DNA from: Clavibacter sp. B3I6
Lineage (GTDB): Bacteria; Actinomycetota; Actinomycetes; Actinomycetales; Microbacteriaceae
NCBI RefSeq assembly: GCF_030816895.1
Contig: NZ_JAUSYL010000001.1
Span: 124,001 to 188,000, forward strand
Direction: 5' to 3'
Length of the DNA: 64,000 nt
The notes below the pieces were generated by a model that was not told the origin of the DNA, made no database searches, and saw only the letters and a list, made by a program, of their open reading frames with translations. Positions within the stretch are counted from its first letter, which is position 1. Each line of letters starts with the position of its first letter. This document shows positions 25,269 to 33,949 of the stretch, piece by piece. A program made the position numbers and the translations under genes.

Positions 25269-26576
25269 ATGATGCGCATCCAGGACCTCCGCGGCACCAC
25301 GCCCAGCACCGCCGACCTGCTCGACCTCCTCCCGCGTCCGGTCACCGACGTCGCCGTCGCGCTCGACGTGGCCCGCGAGCTCGTCGAGGACGTGCGCACC
25401 CGGGGGAGCGCCGCGCTCCTCGACCAGGCGGAGCGACTCGACCGCGTGCGCCCGACGTCCCTGCGCGTCCCCGCCGACGCCATCGCCGCGGCCGTCGAGG
25501 CCCTCGACCCGGCCGTCCGCGCGGCGCTCGAGGAGGCCATCCGCCGCGTCCGGCTGGGATCCGCCGCGCAGGTCCCGCCCGAGATCACGACCACGGTCGT
25601 CCCCGGCGGCACCATCGTGCAGCGGTGGCAGCCCGTCCGCCGCGTCGGCCTCTACGTGCCCGGCGGCAAGGCCGTCTACCCGTCCAGCGTCGTGATGAAC
25701 GTGGTCGCCGCGCAGGTCGCCGGCGTCGCGTCCATCGCGCTCGCCTCGCCCGCGCAGGCCGCGCACGGCGGGTCCGTGCACCCCGTCATCCTCGGTGCCG
25801 CCGGCCTCCTCGGGGTCGACGAGGTGTACGCCATGGGCGGCGCGGGGGCCATCGGCGCCTTCGCCCACGGCGTCCCGGACCTCGGTCTCGAGCCCGTCGA
25901 CGTCGTCACGGGCCCCGGCAACATCTACGTCGCCGCGGCGAAGCGCGTCGTGCGCGGCGTCACGGGCATCGACTCGGAGGCCGGGACGACCGAGATCCTC
26001 CTCATCGCCGACGCGCAGGCCGACGCCCGGCTCGTCGCGGCGGACCTCGTCAGCCAGGCCGAGCACGACGAGATGGCGGCGTCGGTCCTCGTCACCGACT
26101 CGCCCGGGCTCGCCCGCGCGGTCGACGCCGAGGTCGAGGCGCTGGCCGCGTCCACCGCGCACTCCGCACGGGCGACCCAGGCGCTCACCGGGCCCCAGTC
26201 GGCGATCCTCGTGGTCGACGACCTCGAGACCGCCGCGCGCTACAGCGACGCCTACGGCCCCGAGCACCTGTCGGTGCAGACCGTCGACCCGGACGCCCTG
26301 CTCGCGCACCTGCACAGCGCGGGCGCGATCTTCCTCGGTCCGCACTCGCCCGTGAGCCTCGGCGACTACCTCGCCGGATCCAACCACGTGCTCCCCACGG
26401 GCGGCCAGGCACGCTTCGGATCGGGTCTCGGCGCGTACACCTTCCTCCGTCCGCAGCAGGTGGTGCGCTACGACGCCGACGCGCTCCGCGAGGCCGAGCC
26501 GATGATCGTCGCGCTCAGCCGCGCCGAGGACCTCCCGGCGCACGGCGACGCGGTGACGGCGCGTCTCGCGCGCTGA
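25269..26576 (+). CDS. hisD: Histidinol dehydrogenase
   Basis: HisD carries out the last two steps of histidine synthesis, oxidising histidinol to histidine with two NAD. The 435-residue protein has VGLYVPGGKAVYPSSVVM, TGPGNIYVAAAKR, the GTTEILLIAD stretch, and the catalytic Zn-site SQAEHDE segment; the C-terminal AGSNHVLPTGGQARFGSGL is also diagnostic. Two tandem ATGs (25269, 25272) are possible starts. No other his genes adjoin it. nrdR follows 17 bp later. Confidence 0.97.
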   Translation: MMRIQDLRGTTPSTADLLDLLPRPVTDVAVALDVARELVEDVRTRGSAALLDQAERLDRVRPTSLRVPADAIAAAVEALDPAVRAALEEAIRRVRLGSAAQVPPEITTTVVPGGTIVQRWQPVRRVGLYVPGGKAVYPSSVVMNVVAAQVAGVASIALASPAQAAHGGSVHPVILGAAGLLGVDEVYAMGGAGAIGAFAHGVPDLGLEPVDVVTGPGNIYVAAAKRVVRGVTGIDSEAGTTEILLIADAQADARLVAADLVSQAEHDEMAASVLVTDSPGLARAVDAEVEALAASTAHSARATQALTGPQSAILVVDDLETAARYSDAYGPEHLSVQTVDPDALLAHLHSAGAIFLGPHSPVSLGDYLAGSNHVLPTGGQARFGSGLGAYTFLRPQQVVRYDADALREAEPMIVALSRAEDLPAHGDAVTARLAR

Positions 26577-26578
26577 CG

Positions 26579-26584
26579 TATCCT
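26579..26584 (+). promoter_or_regulatory. -10 element of nrdR
   Basis: TATCCT overlaps the 3' flank of hisD and ends 9 nt before the nrdR ATG; no ribosome binding site is present, so nrdR may have its own nearly leaderless transcript. Confidence 0.4.
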
Positions 26585-26593
26585 GGCCACACC

Positions 26594-27067
26594 ATGTTCT
26601 GCCCCTTCTGCCGCCACCCCGACTCCCGCGTCGTCGACTCGCGCACGAGCGACGACGGCCTGTCGATCCGCCGGCGCCGGCAGTGCCCCGAGTGCGGCCG
26701 CCGCTTCAGCACCACCGAGACCGCGAGCCTCAGCGTGATCAAGCGCAACGGCGTGGTCGAGCCGTTCAGCCGGGAGAAGATCGTCACCGGCGTCCGCAAG
26801 GCCTGCCAGGGCCGGCCCGTCACGGACACGGACCTCGCGGTCCTCGCGCAGCGCGTGGAGGAGGCGATCCGGGCGACCGGCGCGTCGCAGATCGAGGCCA
26901 ACGACATCGGCCTCTCGATCCTGCCGCCGCTCCGCGAGCTCGACGAGGTCGCGTACCTCCGCTTCGCGAGCGTCTACCAGGGCTTCGACTCGCTCGACGA
27001 CTTCGAGTCGGCCATCGCGCAGCTGCGCGTGGCGCACACGGCGTCCTCGGACGCCGACGCGGTCTAG
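26594..27067 (+). CDS. nrdR: Ribonucleotide reductase regulator NrdR
   Basis: NrdR represses ribonucleotide reductase operons by binding NrdR boxes in response to ATP/dATP. The 157-residue protein has the N-terminal zinc ribbon MFCPFCRHPDSRVVDSR with its second Cys pair in CPECGRRF, then the ATP-cone domain (about residues 49-139) starting VIKRNGVVEPF. The C-terminal YLRFASVYQGFDSLDDF is characteristic. I see no NrdR boxes or nrd genes in this window, so its targets are elsewhere. Confidence 0.96.
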   Translation: MFCPFCRHPDSRVVDSRTSDDGLSIRRRRQCPECGRRFSTTETASLSVIKRNGVVEPFSREKIVTGVRKACQGRPVTDTDLAVLAQRVEEAIRATGASQIEANDIGLSILPPLRELDEVAYLRFASVYQGFDSLDDFESAIAQLRVAHTASSDADAV

Positions 27068-27096
27068 GCCGCCCGCGGCGCGTCGTCCGCACCCGA

Positions 27097-27102
27097 TAGC
27101 CT
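27097..27102 (+). promoter_or_regulatory. -10 element of pyrD (leaderless type)
   Basis: TAGCCT ends 7 nt before the pyrD ATG at 27110, with no ribosome binding site; transcription would begin at or next to the start codon. Confidence 0.45.
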
Positions 27103-27109
27103 GGTGCCG

Positions 27110-28144
27110 ATGTATCCCCTCCTCTTCCGCACGGTCCTGTCGCGCATGGACCCGGAGGACGCCCACCATCTCGCGTCCACGGCCATCGCCCTCCTCCCGC
27201 CGTCCGGCTTAGGCTGGATCGCGCGCCGGCTGACGGCGCCCGACCCGTCGCTCGCGGTCGACGCGCTCGGCCTCCGGTTTCCCTCGCCGTTCGGCGTCGC
27301 CGCCGGCTTCGACAAGGACGCCGACGCCGTCCTCGGCCTCGGCCAGCTCGGCTTCGGGCACGTGGAGGTCGGGACGGTGACCGCGGAGGCGCAGCCGGGG
27401 AACCCGCGCCCGCGCCTGTTCCGCCTCGTCGACGACCGGGCGGTCATCAACCGCATGGGCTTCAACAACGGGGGAGCGGCGGCCCTCGCCGACCGCCTCC
27501 GTCGACTGCGCGCCCGCCGCGACCGGCCCGTCATCGGCGTCAACATCGGCAAGACCCGCGCGGTCGCCGTCGAGGACGCCGTGGCCGACTACGTGCGGAC
27601 GACCCGCCTGGTCGCGCCCGTCGCCGACTACCTCGCCGTCAACGTCAGCTCGCCGAACACCCCCGGGCTCCGCGGGCTCCAGGAGATCGACCTGCTGCGG
27701 CCGCTGCTCACGAGCATCCGCGACGCGGCCGACGGCGTGCCGGTCCTCGTCAAGATCGCCCCCGACCTGCAGGACGCCGAGGTCGAGCGCATCGCCGGGC
27801 TGGCCACCGAGCTCGGCCTGGCGGGCGTCATCGCGACGAACACCACGCTGTCCCGCACCGGCCTCCGCTCGGATCCGCGCGTCGTCGAGGCCGCGGGCGC
27901 CGGCGGCCTGTCCGGGGCGCCGCTCGGCACCCGGTCGCTCGAGGTGCTGGCGATCCTGCGACGGGCGCTGCCGGAGGACTCCTGCGTCATCTCGGTCGGC
28001 GGCGTGGACACCGCCGCGGACGTGCAGGCTCGGCTCGACGCCGGCGCGACGCTCGTGCAGGGCTACACGGCGTTCCTCTACCGGGGACCGCTCTGGGCCC
28101 GCTCGGTCAACGCCGGGCTCCTCCGTATCCGCCGCGGTCGCTGA
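27110..28144 (+). CDS. pyrD: Quinone-dependent dihydroorotate dehydrogenase
   Basis: PyrD (class 2) oxidises dihydroorotate to orotate in pyrimidine synthesis, passing electrons to menaquinone at the membrane. The 344-residue protein has the N-terminal amphipathic membrane-binding helices (PEDAHHLASTAIALL), FGVAAGFDKDADAV, INRMGFNNGG, VNVSSPNTPGLRGLQ with the catalytic Ser, and the C-terminal VGGVDTAADVQARLDAGATLVQ (quoted as VGGVDTAADVQ). The length and N-terminal extension distinguish it from class 1 enzymes. The ATG at 27110 is preferred over GTG 27104 because of promoter spacing. Confidence 0.96.
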   Translation: MYPLLFRTVLSRMDPEDAHHLASTAIALLPPSGLGWIARRLTAPDPSLAVDALGLRFPSPFGVAAGFDKDADAVLGLGQLGFGHVEVGTVTAEAQPGNPRPRLFRLVDDRAVINRMGFNNGGAAALADRLRRLRARRDRPVIGVNIGKTRAVAVEDAVADYVRTTRLVAPVADYLAVNVSSPNTPGLRGLQEIDLLRPLLTSIRDAADGVPVLVKIAPDLQDAEVERIAGLATELGLAGVIATNTTLSRTGLRSDPRVVEAAGAGGLSGAPLGTRSLEVLAILRRALPEDSCVISVGGVDTAADVQARLDAGATLVQGYTAFLYRGPLWARSVNAGLLRIRRGR

Positions 28145-28149
28145 CGGCT

Positions 28150-28181
28150 GCCGTCCCGGCGGGCCGCGGCGGGGCGACGGC
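28150..28181 (+). terminator. Possible terminator between convergent pyrD and DUF3043 genes
   Basis: GCCGTC (28150-28155) can pair with GACGGC (28176-28181), with further GC-rich pairing inside (CCGGC/GGCCG). It occupies the 42-base convergent gap. Weak evidence. Confidence 0.35.
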
Positions 28182-28186
28182 GGGGA

Positions 28187-28780
28187 TCAGCCGAAGGTGA
28201 CCTTCTCGCGGCGCTTCACCTGCGGCTTCGGCAGGCGCATCGGCCGCATCTGGATGGTCCGCATGCCCGTGTACCAGCGGATCCCGCGCTCGACGCGGTC
28301 GGCGCCGACCCGCTCGGCGATGGCGGCGCGCACGCGGCGGCCGGTGAAGTACGCGTCGATGATCGCCGCGAAGACGAACACGTAGATCGACAGCAGCGGG
28401 ATCGCCGACAGGTTCGGCAGCACGAAGGTGAGGACCACGACCACTCCCATCACGGGCAGCAGCAACTCGCCGACGCTCCAGCGCGCGTCCACGACGTCCC
28501 GGGCGAACCGCTTCTGCGGGCCCTTGTCGCGGACGGGGAGGTAGCGCTCGTCGCCCGCCGCCATGCCGGCGTTCGCGCGGGCGCGCGCCTCGCGCGCCTT
28601 CTCCTTCGCCTGCTGCGCCGCGAGCTTGCGGTCCTGGGGGACGAGCGGGCGCAGGTTCGCGGCCTCGCGCTCGCGGCGGGTGGGGGTCGGGCCCTTCTTC
28701 CCGTCGACCGTGCGGCCGTCGGCGGTCGCCGCGGCGCCCGTCTCGGAGGGGGTCTCTGCGGGGGTCTGCTGCTTCGCCAC
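28187..28780 (-). CDS. DUF3043 family membrane protein
   Basis: A 197-residue actinobacterial DUF3043 protein. The N-terminal 90 residues are charged and probably cytoplasmic (PTRREREAANLRPLVPQDRK, AKEKAREARARANAGM), followed by two membrane helices at about residues 109-128 and 133-152 and a basic C-terminal tail (RPMRLPKPQVKRREKV). Function is unknown. GTG 28780 is preceded by AGGACGAG. It diverges from the M20 peptidase gene over a 40-base gap with a palindromic -10 region. Confidence 0.85.
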   Translation of the reverse strand: MAKQQTPAETPSETGAAATADGRTVDGKKGPTPTRREREAANLRPLVPQDRKLAAQQAKEKAREARARANAGMAAGDERYLPVRDKGPQKRFARDVVDARWSVGELLLPVMGVVVVLTFVLPNLSAIPLLSIYVFVFAAIIDAYFTGRRVRAAIAERVGADRVERGIRWYTGMRTIQMRPMRLPKPQVKRREKVTFG

Positions 28781-28803
28781 GTCTCTCGTCCTTGCCTGGA
28801 GTG

Positions 28804-28814
28804 AATCTAAGATT
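28804..28814 (+). promoter_or_regulatory. Palindromic -10 region shared by divergent DUF3043 and M20 genes
   Basis: AATCT-A-AGATT is a perfect 11-bp palindrome. It contains TAAGAT (28808-28813) on the plus strand, ending 7 nt before the M20 ATG, and TTAGAT (28810 to 28805) on the minus strand, placed to give DUF3043 a short leader with its ribosome binding site. It could act as one bidirectional promoter. Confidence 0.5.
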
Positions 28815-28820
28815 ACCTGC

Positions 28821-30242
28821 ATGACGCCTCCCGAGACCTCCGCAGACGCCGTGACCCCGCCGGACCAGGAGGCCGTCGACCGGCTCGCCGCCGCGGTCGC
28901 GGGCGGCCTGCCCACCACGATCGCCGACCTCTCGGCCCTCGTGCGCATCCCCTCCGTCTCCTGGCCGGCCTTCGACCCGACCCACGTCGCCGCCAGCGCG
29001 GACGCGGTCGCCGGCCTCCTCGCCGGGCTCGGCGTCTTCGACGACGTCTCCGTCCATCGCGCTTCCACCTCCTCGGGCGACGACGGGCAGCCCGCCGTGC
29101 TCGCCACGCGCGCGCCGCGGGACGGCAAGCCCACGGTCCTCCTCTACGCCCACCACGACGTGCAGCCGCCCGGGGCGGACGAGCACTGGGAGACCCCTCC
29201 CTTCGAGCCGACCCTCCGCGGCGACCGCCTGCACGGCCGCGGCGCCTCCGACGACAAGGCCGGGATCATGACGCACGTCGCCGCGATCCGCGCGCTCGTC
29301 GAGGCGGAGGGCGACGACCTCGACCTCGGGCTCGCCGTGTTCATCGAGGGGGAGGAGGAGGCGGGATCGCGATCCTTCTCCGACTTCCTCCGGAAGCACC
29401 ACGACGCGCTCGCGGCCGACGTCATCGTGGTGGCCGACAGCGACAACTGGGACATCGACACCCCCTCCATCACCATCGCGCTCCGCGGCAACGTCACCTT
29501 CCGCCTCACCGTCCGCACGCTCGACCACGCGTCGCACTCCGGCATGTTCGGGGGCGCGGTCCCCGACGCGATGATGGCGGCCGTCCGCCTCCTCGACTCG
29601 CTGTGGGACGCCGACGGCTCGGTCGCCGTCGCCGGCCTGACCTCCGCGGAGATGGAGACGCCCGCCTACGACGACGCGCGCCTCGCCGAGGAGGCCGCGC
29701 TCCTGCCCGGCGTCTCGCCCGTGGGCAGGGGCCCGATCCTCACGCGCCTGTGGGCGCAGCCGTCGATCACCGTGACGGGCATCGACGCCCCCTCCGTCGC
29801 CAACGCGAGCAACACGCTGCTCCCCGAGGTCTCCGTGCGCATCAGCGCGCGCATCGCGCCCGGGCAGACGGCGGCCGACGCGTACCGGGCCCTGGAGGCC
29901 CACGTCCAGGGGCACCGTCCCTTCGGTGCGCACGTCGAGATCACGGACGTCGACCAGGGCGACCCGTTCCTCGTCGACACGACGGGCTGGGCGATGGCCG
30001 AGGCCACGGCCGCCATGACCGCCGGGTGGGGCCGCGCGCCCGTGCAGGCCGGCATCGGCGGATCCATCCCGTTCATCGCCGACCTGGTCGAGGCGTTCCC
30101 CGCGGCGCAGATCCTGGTCACGGGCGTCGAGGACCCGGACACGCGGGCGCACAGCCCCAACGAGTCGCAGCACCTGGGCGTCCTGCAGCGTGCGATCCTC
30201 AGCGAGGCCGTCCTCCTCTCGCGCATCGCGCGCCGCGACTGA
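28821..30242 (+). CDS. M20 family dipeptidase / metallopeptidase
   Basis: A 473-residue zinc peptidase of the M20 (ArgE/DapE/CPG2-like) family, probably a cytoplasmic dipeptidase. The first metal motif LLYAHHDVQPP (His plus Asp), the bridging Asp in GRGASDDKAG, the catalytic and metal Glu pair in IEGEEEAGS, the DHASHSGMFGG start of the lid domain, and a C-terminal AHSPNES metal His are all present. The substrate cannot be told. ATG 28821 directly follows the TAAGAT promoter with no ribosome binding site, consistent with a leaderless mRNA. Confidence 0.9.
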   Translation: MTPPETSADAVTPPDQEAVDRLAAAVAGGLPTTIADLSALVRIPSVSWPAFDPTHVAASADAVAGLLAGLGVFDDVSVHRASTSSGDDGQPAVLATRAPRDGKPTVLLYAHHDVQPPGADEHWETPPFEPTLRGDRLHGRGASDDKAGIMTHVAAIRALVEAEGDDLDLGLAVFIEGEEEAGSRSFSDFLRKHHDALAADVIVVADSDNWDIDTPSITIALRGNVTFRLTVRTLDHASHSGMFGGAVPDAMMAAVRLLDSLWDADGSVAVAGLTSAEMETPAYDDARLAEEAALLPGVSPVGRGPILTRLWAQPSITVTGIDAPSVANASNTLLPEVSVRISARIAPGQTAADAYRALEAHVQGHRPFGAHVEITDVDQGDPFLVDTTGWAMAEATAAMTAGWGRAPVQAGIGGSIPFIADLVEAFPAAQILVTGVEDPDTRAHSPNESQHLGVLQRAILSEAVLLSRIARRD

Positions 30243-30293
30243 CGCGCGACCACTGCGGGGGCCCGCCCGGATCCCCGCGCGGTGGCGGGAACA

Positions 30294-30310
30294 CGCGGGT
30301 GACTCCCGCG
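30294..30310 (+). promoter_or_regulatory. Inverted repeat upstream of the HesB-type gene
   Basis: CGCGGG-TGACT-CCCGCG is a perfect 6-bp inverted repeat located where the -35 of the promoter with -10 TAGACT (30322-30327) would be. It may be an operator or the tail of the M20 transcript. Confidence 0.4.
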
Positions 30311-30372
30311 GTTGCACGACGTAGACTCCACCGGAGTCGCCCGACCGCAGATCCCACCCCCGAGGAGTGCTC

Positions 30373-30735
30373 ATGACCGACACCACGCTGACCGAGACCG
30401 CCCAGGCGGCCCACCGCGTCGGACTGACGGACACCGCGGCGAGCAAGGTGAAGAGCCTGCTCCAGCAGGAGGGCCGCGAGGACCTCCGCCTCCGCGTCGC
30501 CGTCCAGCCCGGCGGATGCTCGGGCCTCATCTACCAGCTGTACTTCGACGAGCGCGAGCTCGACGGCGACGCCACGGTCGACTTCGACGGCGTCGAGGTC
30601 ATCGTCGACAAGATGAGCGTCCCCTACCTCGACGGCGCCACCATCGACTTCGAGGACACCATCCAGAAGCAGGGCTTCACCATCGACAACCCCAACGCCG
30701 GCGGCTCGTGCGCGTGCGGCGACTCGTTCCACTGA
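30373..30735 (+). CDS. HesB/IscA-type iron-sulfur assembly protein
   Basis: A 120-residue A-type Fe-S carrier (IscA/ErpA/HesB family) that holds and passes Fe-S clusters to targets. The three cluster-binding cysteines are visible: one in PGGCSGLIY and two in the C-terminal CACG (CxC) motif. The start ATG 30373 has GAGGAG 5 nt upstream; an upstream in-frame start is less likely. It stands just before the cytochrome oxidase genes, a common arrangement in Actinobacteria where the respiratory complex's Rieske protein needs Fe-S clusters. A hairpin separates it from ctaC. Confidence 0.93.
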   Translation: MTDTTLTETAQAAHRVGLTDTAASKVKSLLQQEGREDLRLRVAVQPGGCSGLIYQLYFDERELDGDATVDFDGVEVIVDKMSVPYLDGATIDFEDTIQKQGFTIDNPNAGGSCACGDSFH

Positions 30736-30780
30736 CACATGGAGCGGTAAGCGATCCGACCCCGGGAAACCGGGCCTCGA

Positions 30781-30811
30781 ACAGGGAGTCGTCCATCGGG
30801 CGGCTCCCTGT
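30781..30811 (+). terminator. Terminator between the HesB-type gene and ctaC
   Basis: ACAGGGAG (30781-30788) pairs with CTCCCTGT (30804-30811), extended by two weaker pairs. The likely ctaC -10 TAGGGT begins at 30816. Confidence 0.65.
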
Positions 30812-30858
30812 CGCGTAGGGTGGAACACGTCACATCCGGTTCTTCGAAGGGTCTGCAC

Positions 30859-31770
30859 GTGCGCTTCACTCGCCGTCAACGTTGGCTGACGATCCCCGTC
30901 GCCATAGGCATCTCGGTACTCCTCGCGGGGTGCACGCAGCAGCAGCTCCAGGGCTTCCTCCCCACCGAGGCCGGCACGACGAACCACGTCGACTCGGTCA
31001 TCGGACTGTGGGTCACGGCGTGGATCGTGCTCCTCGCGGTCGGCGTCCTCACGTGGGGCCTCACCATCTGGGCCGCGGTCGTCTACCGCCGCCGCAAGGG
31101 CCAGACCGGCCTGCCGGTGCAGATGCGCTACAACATGCCGATCGAGATCTTCTACACGATCGTGCCCCTCATCCTCGTGCTCGGCTTCTTCGCCTTCACC
31201 GCCAAGGACCAGGCCGCGATCGAGGCCCGCTTCGACCAGCCCGAGGTCAAGGTCCAGGTCTTCGGCAAGCAGTGGGCGTGGGACTTCAACTACCTCGGCG
31301 GCGAGACCGAGTCCGGCCAGGCCATCGAGGGCGGCGCGTACGAGCAGGGCGTCCAGGCCGTGGACGACCCGGACGGTCCCCAGGGCTCGATCGACAAGGA
31401 CAAGCTCCCCACGCTCTACCTGCCGGTCAACACCAAGGTCGAGCTCGAGCTCAACACCCGCGACACGCTCCACTCCTTCTGGGTCGTCGACTTCCTGTAC
31501 AAGAAGGACCTCATCTCCGGCAAGACGAACTACATGACGTTCATCCCGGAGAAGGAGGGCACGTACATGGGCAAGTGCGCCGAGCTCTGCGGCGAGTACC
31601 ACTCCCTCATGCTCTTCCAGGTGAAGGTCGTCTCGGTCGACGAGTACAACGCCTACATCGAGAGCCAGAAGGCGGCGGGCTTCGAGGGTGACCTCGGCAC
31701 CGACTACGACCGCCTCCAGAACCTCCCCGGCACAGAGGTGCCGGCCACCACCGAGTCGTCCGAAGAGTAG
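30859..31770 (+). CDS. ctaC: Cytochrome c oxidase subunit II (CtaC)
   Basis: Subunit II of the aa3 oxidase, which receives electrons at the CuA centre. The 303-residue precursor has an RRQRW n-region and a lipoprotein signal ending in the lipobox LAGC (Cys25), then two membrane helices (about 50-75 and 95-117) and the extracytoplasmic cupredoxin domain. QWAWDFNY, LHSFWVVDFL and the CuA ligands in CAELCGEYHSLM (about 240-251) are present. The GTG start at 30859 has GAAGGG 7 nt upstream. It forms an operon with ctaD and ctaF. Confidence 0.96.
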   Translation: MRFTRRQRWLTIPVAIGISVLLAGCTQQQLQGFLPTEAGTTNHVDSVIGLWVTAWIVLLAVGVLTWGLTIWAAVVYRRRKGQTGLPVQMRYNMPIEIFYTIVPLILVLGFFAFTAKDQAAIEARFDQPEVKVQVFGKQWAWDFNYLGGETESGQAIEGGAYEQGVQAVDDPDGPQGSIDKDKLPTLYLPVNTKVELELNTRDTLHSFWVVDFLYKKDLISGKTNYMTFIPEKEGTYMGKCAELCGEYHSLMLFQVKVVSVDEYNAYIESQKAAGFEGDLGTDYDRLQNLPGTEVPATTESSEE

Positions 31771-31781
31771 GGCAGCAGCAC

Positions 31782-33527
31782 GTGACATCGACCCTGAATC
31801 GTCCCACCGCGATCCCCGCCGGTCAGGCGAAGGTCCTCGACGGCTCCGGCAAGGCCGACCGCCGCGGCAACGTCGTGGTCAACTGGATCACCTCCACCGA
31901 CCACAAGACGATCGGGTACCTGTACCTGATCACGTCGTTCCTCTACTTCTGCCTGGGCGGCGTGATGGCCCTGGTCATCCGCGCCCAGCTCTTCGAGCCC
32001 GGCCTGCACGTGGTGGAGACGAAGGAGCAGTACAACCAGCTCTTCACCATGCACGGCACGATCATGCTGCTGATGTTCGCGACGCCGCTGTTCGCCGGCT
32101 TCGCCAACGTGCTCATGCCGCTGCAGATCGGCGCCCCCGACGTCGCGTTCCCGCGTCTCAACGCCTTCGCCTACTGGCTGTTCAACTTCGGCTCCCTCAT
32201 CGCGGTCGCCGGCTTCCTCACCCCGTCGGGGGCTGCGTCGTTCGGCTGGTTCGCCTACGCACCGCTGTCGAGCACGACGTTCTCGCCAGGGTTGGGAGGC
32301 AACCTCTGGGTGATGGGCCTGGCGCTCAGCGGGTTCGGCACCATCCTCGGTGCCGTCAACTTCGTGACCACCATCATCACGATGCGCGCGCCGGGCATGA
32401 CCATGTTCCGCATGCCGATCTTCACCTGGAACATCCTGGTGACGTCGATCCTCGTGCTCATGGCCTTCCCGGTCCTCGCCGCCGCCCTCTTCGGCCTCGG
32501 CGCCGACCGCATCTTCGACGCGCACATCTACGACCCGGCCAACGGCGGCGCCATCCTGTGGCAGCACCTCTTCTGGTTCTTCGGGCACCCCGAGGTGTAC
32601 ATCATCGCGCTGCCGTTCTTCGGCATCGTCTCCGAGGTCTTCCCGGTCTTCAGCCGCAAGCCGATCTTCGGGTACAAGACGCTCGTGTACGCGACCATCT
32701 CCATCGCGGCCCTCTCGGTCACGGTGTGGGCGCACCACATGTACGTCACCGGCTCCGTCCTGCTGCCGTTCTTCTCGCTCATGACGATGCTCATCGCGGT
32801 GCCCACGGGCGTGAAGATCTTCAACTGGATCGGCACCATGTGGCGCGGCTCGGTCACGTTCGAGACCCCGATGCTCTGGGCCATCGGCTTCCTCATCACG
32901 TTCACGTTCGGCGGCCTGACCGGCGTCATCCTGGCGTCGCCCCCGCTCGACTTCCACGTGTCCGACACGTACTTCGTCGTGGCGCACTTCCACTACGTGG
33001 TGTTCGGCACCGTCGTGTTCGCGATGTTCTCGGGCTTCTACTTCTGGTGGCCCAAGTGGACGGGCACGATGCTCAACGAGCGCCTCGGCAAGGTCCACTT
33101 CTGGCTCCTGTTCGTCGGCTTCCACACGACGTTCCTCATCCAGCACTGGCTGGGTGTCATGGGCATGCCGCGCCGCTACGCGACGTACCAGCCCGAGGAC
33201 GACTTCACCTGGATGAACCAGCTGTCGACCATCGGGGCGGGCATCCTGGCGCTGTCGATGATCCCGTTCTTCCTGAACGTCTGGATCACCGCCCGCACCG
33301 CGCCCCGCGTGACCGTCAACGACCCGTGGGGCTACGGCCGCTCGCTCGAGTGGGCGACCTCGTGCCCGCCGCCGCGGCACAACTTCACCTCCATCCCGCG
33401 GATCCGCTCCGAGGCACCGGCGTTCGACCTCAACCACCCGGAGGCCGGCATCCCGGTCGGCATCGGGCCGGCGAAGGACGCTCCCGACGCCGCGACCTAC
33501 GACATCTCCAGCGACAAGGTGAAGTGA
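31782..33527 (+). CDS. ctaD: Cytochrome c oxidase subunit I (CtaD)
   Basis: The catalytic haem a / haem a3-CuB subunit of the proton-pumping aa3 oxidase, 581 residues with twelve membrane helices. The low-spin haem ligand is in TMHGTIML, CuB ligands in WFFGHPEVYI and VWAHHMY (His-His), and haem ligands in VVAHFHYVV. The Glu of the D-channel is in GHPEVY, indicating an A-type oxidase. GTG 31782 follows ctaC by 11 nt and the stop is one base before ctaF. Confidence 0.98.
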   Translation: MTSTLNRPTAIPAGQAKVLDGSGKADRRGNVVVNWITSTDHKTIGYLYLITSFLYFCLGGVMALVIRAQLFEPGLHVVETKEQYNQLFTMHGTIMLLMFATPLFAGFANVLMPLQIGAPDVAFPRLNAFAYWLFNFGSLIAVAGFLTPSGAASFGWFAYAPLSSTTFSPGLGGNLWVMGLALSGFGTILGAVNFVTTIITMRAPGMTMFRMPIFTWNILVTSILVLMAFPVLAAALFGLGADRIFDAHIYDPANGGAILWQHLFWFFGHPEVYIIALPFFGIVSEVFPVFSRKPIFGYKTLVYATISIAALSVTVWAHHMYVTGSVLLPFFSLMTMLIAVPTGVKIFNWIGTMWRGSVTFETPMLWAIGFLITFTFGGLTGVILASPPLDFHVSDTYFVVAHFHYVVFGTVVFAMFSGFYFWWPKWTGTMLNERLGKVHFWLLFVGFHTTFLIQHWLGVMGMPRRYATYQPEDDFTWMNQLSTIGAGILALSMIPFFLNVWITARTAPRVTVNDPWGYGRSLEWATSCPPPRHNFTSIPRIRSEAPAFDLNHPEAGIPVGIGPAKDAPDAATYDISSDKVK

Positions 33528-33528
33528 C

Positions 33529-33945
33529 GTGCGCGCCAATAGGAATCTCTTCTACGTCCTGACGGTCTTCTTCGTCATCGCGGCGGCCGCCTACACGGTC
33601 TGGCACGTCATCGACACCGGCGAGGTGGAGTGGGTCGGCACGCTGGCCATCGCCCTCTCCGGCGCCCTGTCCGGCTTCATCGGCTTCTTCGTGGCACGGC
33701 TCTACGCCGCCCAGAACGGCGAGCTCCCGGAGGACCGCAGCGACGCCAACGTCGACGACGGCGACCCGGAGCTCGGCTTCTTCAGCCCGTGGAGCTGGTG
33801 GCCCGTGATCCTCGCGGCCGGGGCGGCCTCCGTGTTCCTCGGCCTCGCCGTGGGCATCTGGATCGCCCTCATCGGCGGCTGCCTCGCGATCATCGCGCTC
33901 GTGGGCTGGACCTACGAGTACTACCGCGGCTTCTTCGCCCGCTGA
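33529..33945 (+). CDS. ctaF: Actinobacterial cytochrome c oxidase subunit IV (CtaF)
   Basis: A 138-residue four-helix membrane protein of the actinobacterial cytochrome oxidase subunit IV family, a structural subunit of the bcc-aa3 supercomplex. Helices lie at about residues 7-27, 36-58, 88-108 and 110-130, with an acidic loop (PEDRSDANVDDGDPE) between the second and third. FSPWSWWPVILA and WTYEYYRGFFAR are typical. GTG 33529 begins one base after ctaD. Confidence 0.93.
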   Translation: MRANRNLFYVLTVFFVIAAAAYTVWHVIDTGEVEWVGTLAIALSGALSGFIGFFVARLYAAQNGELPEDRSDANVDDGDPELGFFSPWSWWPVILAAGAASVFLGLAVGIWIALIGGCLAIIALVGWTYEYYRGFFAR

Positions 33946-33949
33946 TCCG

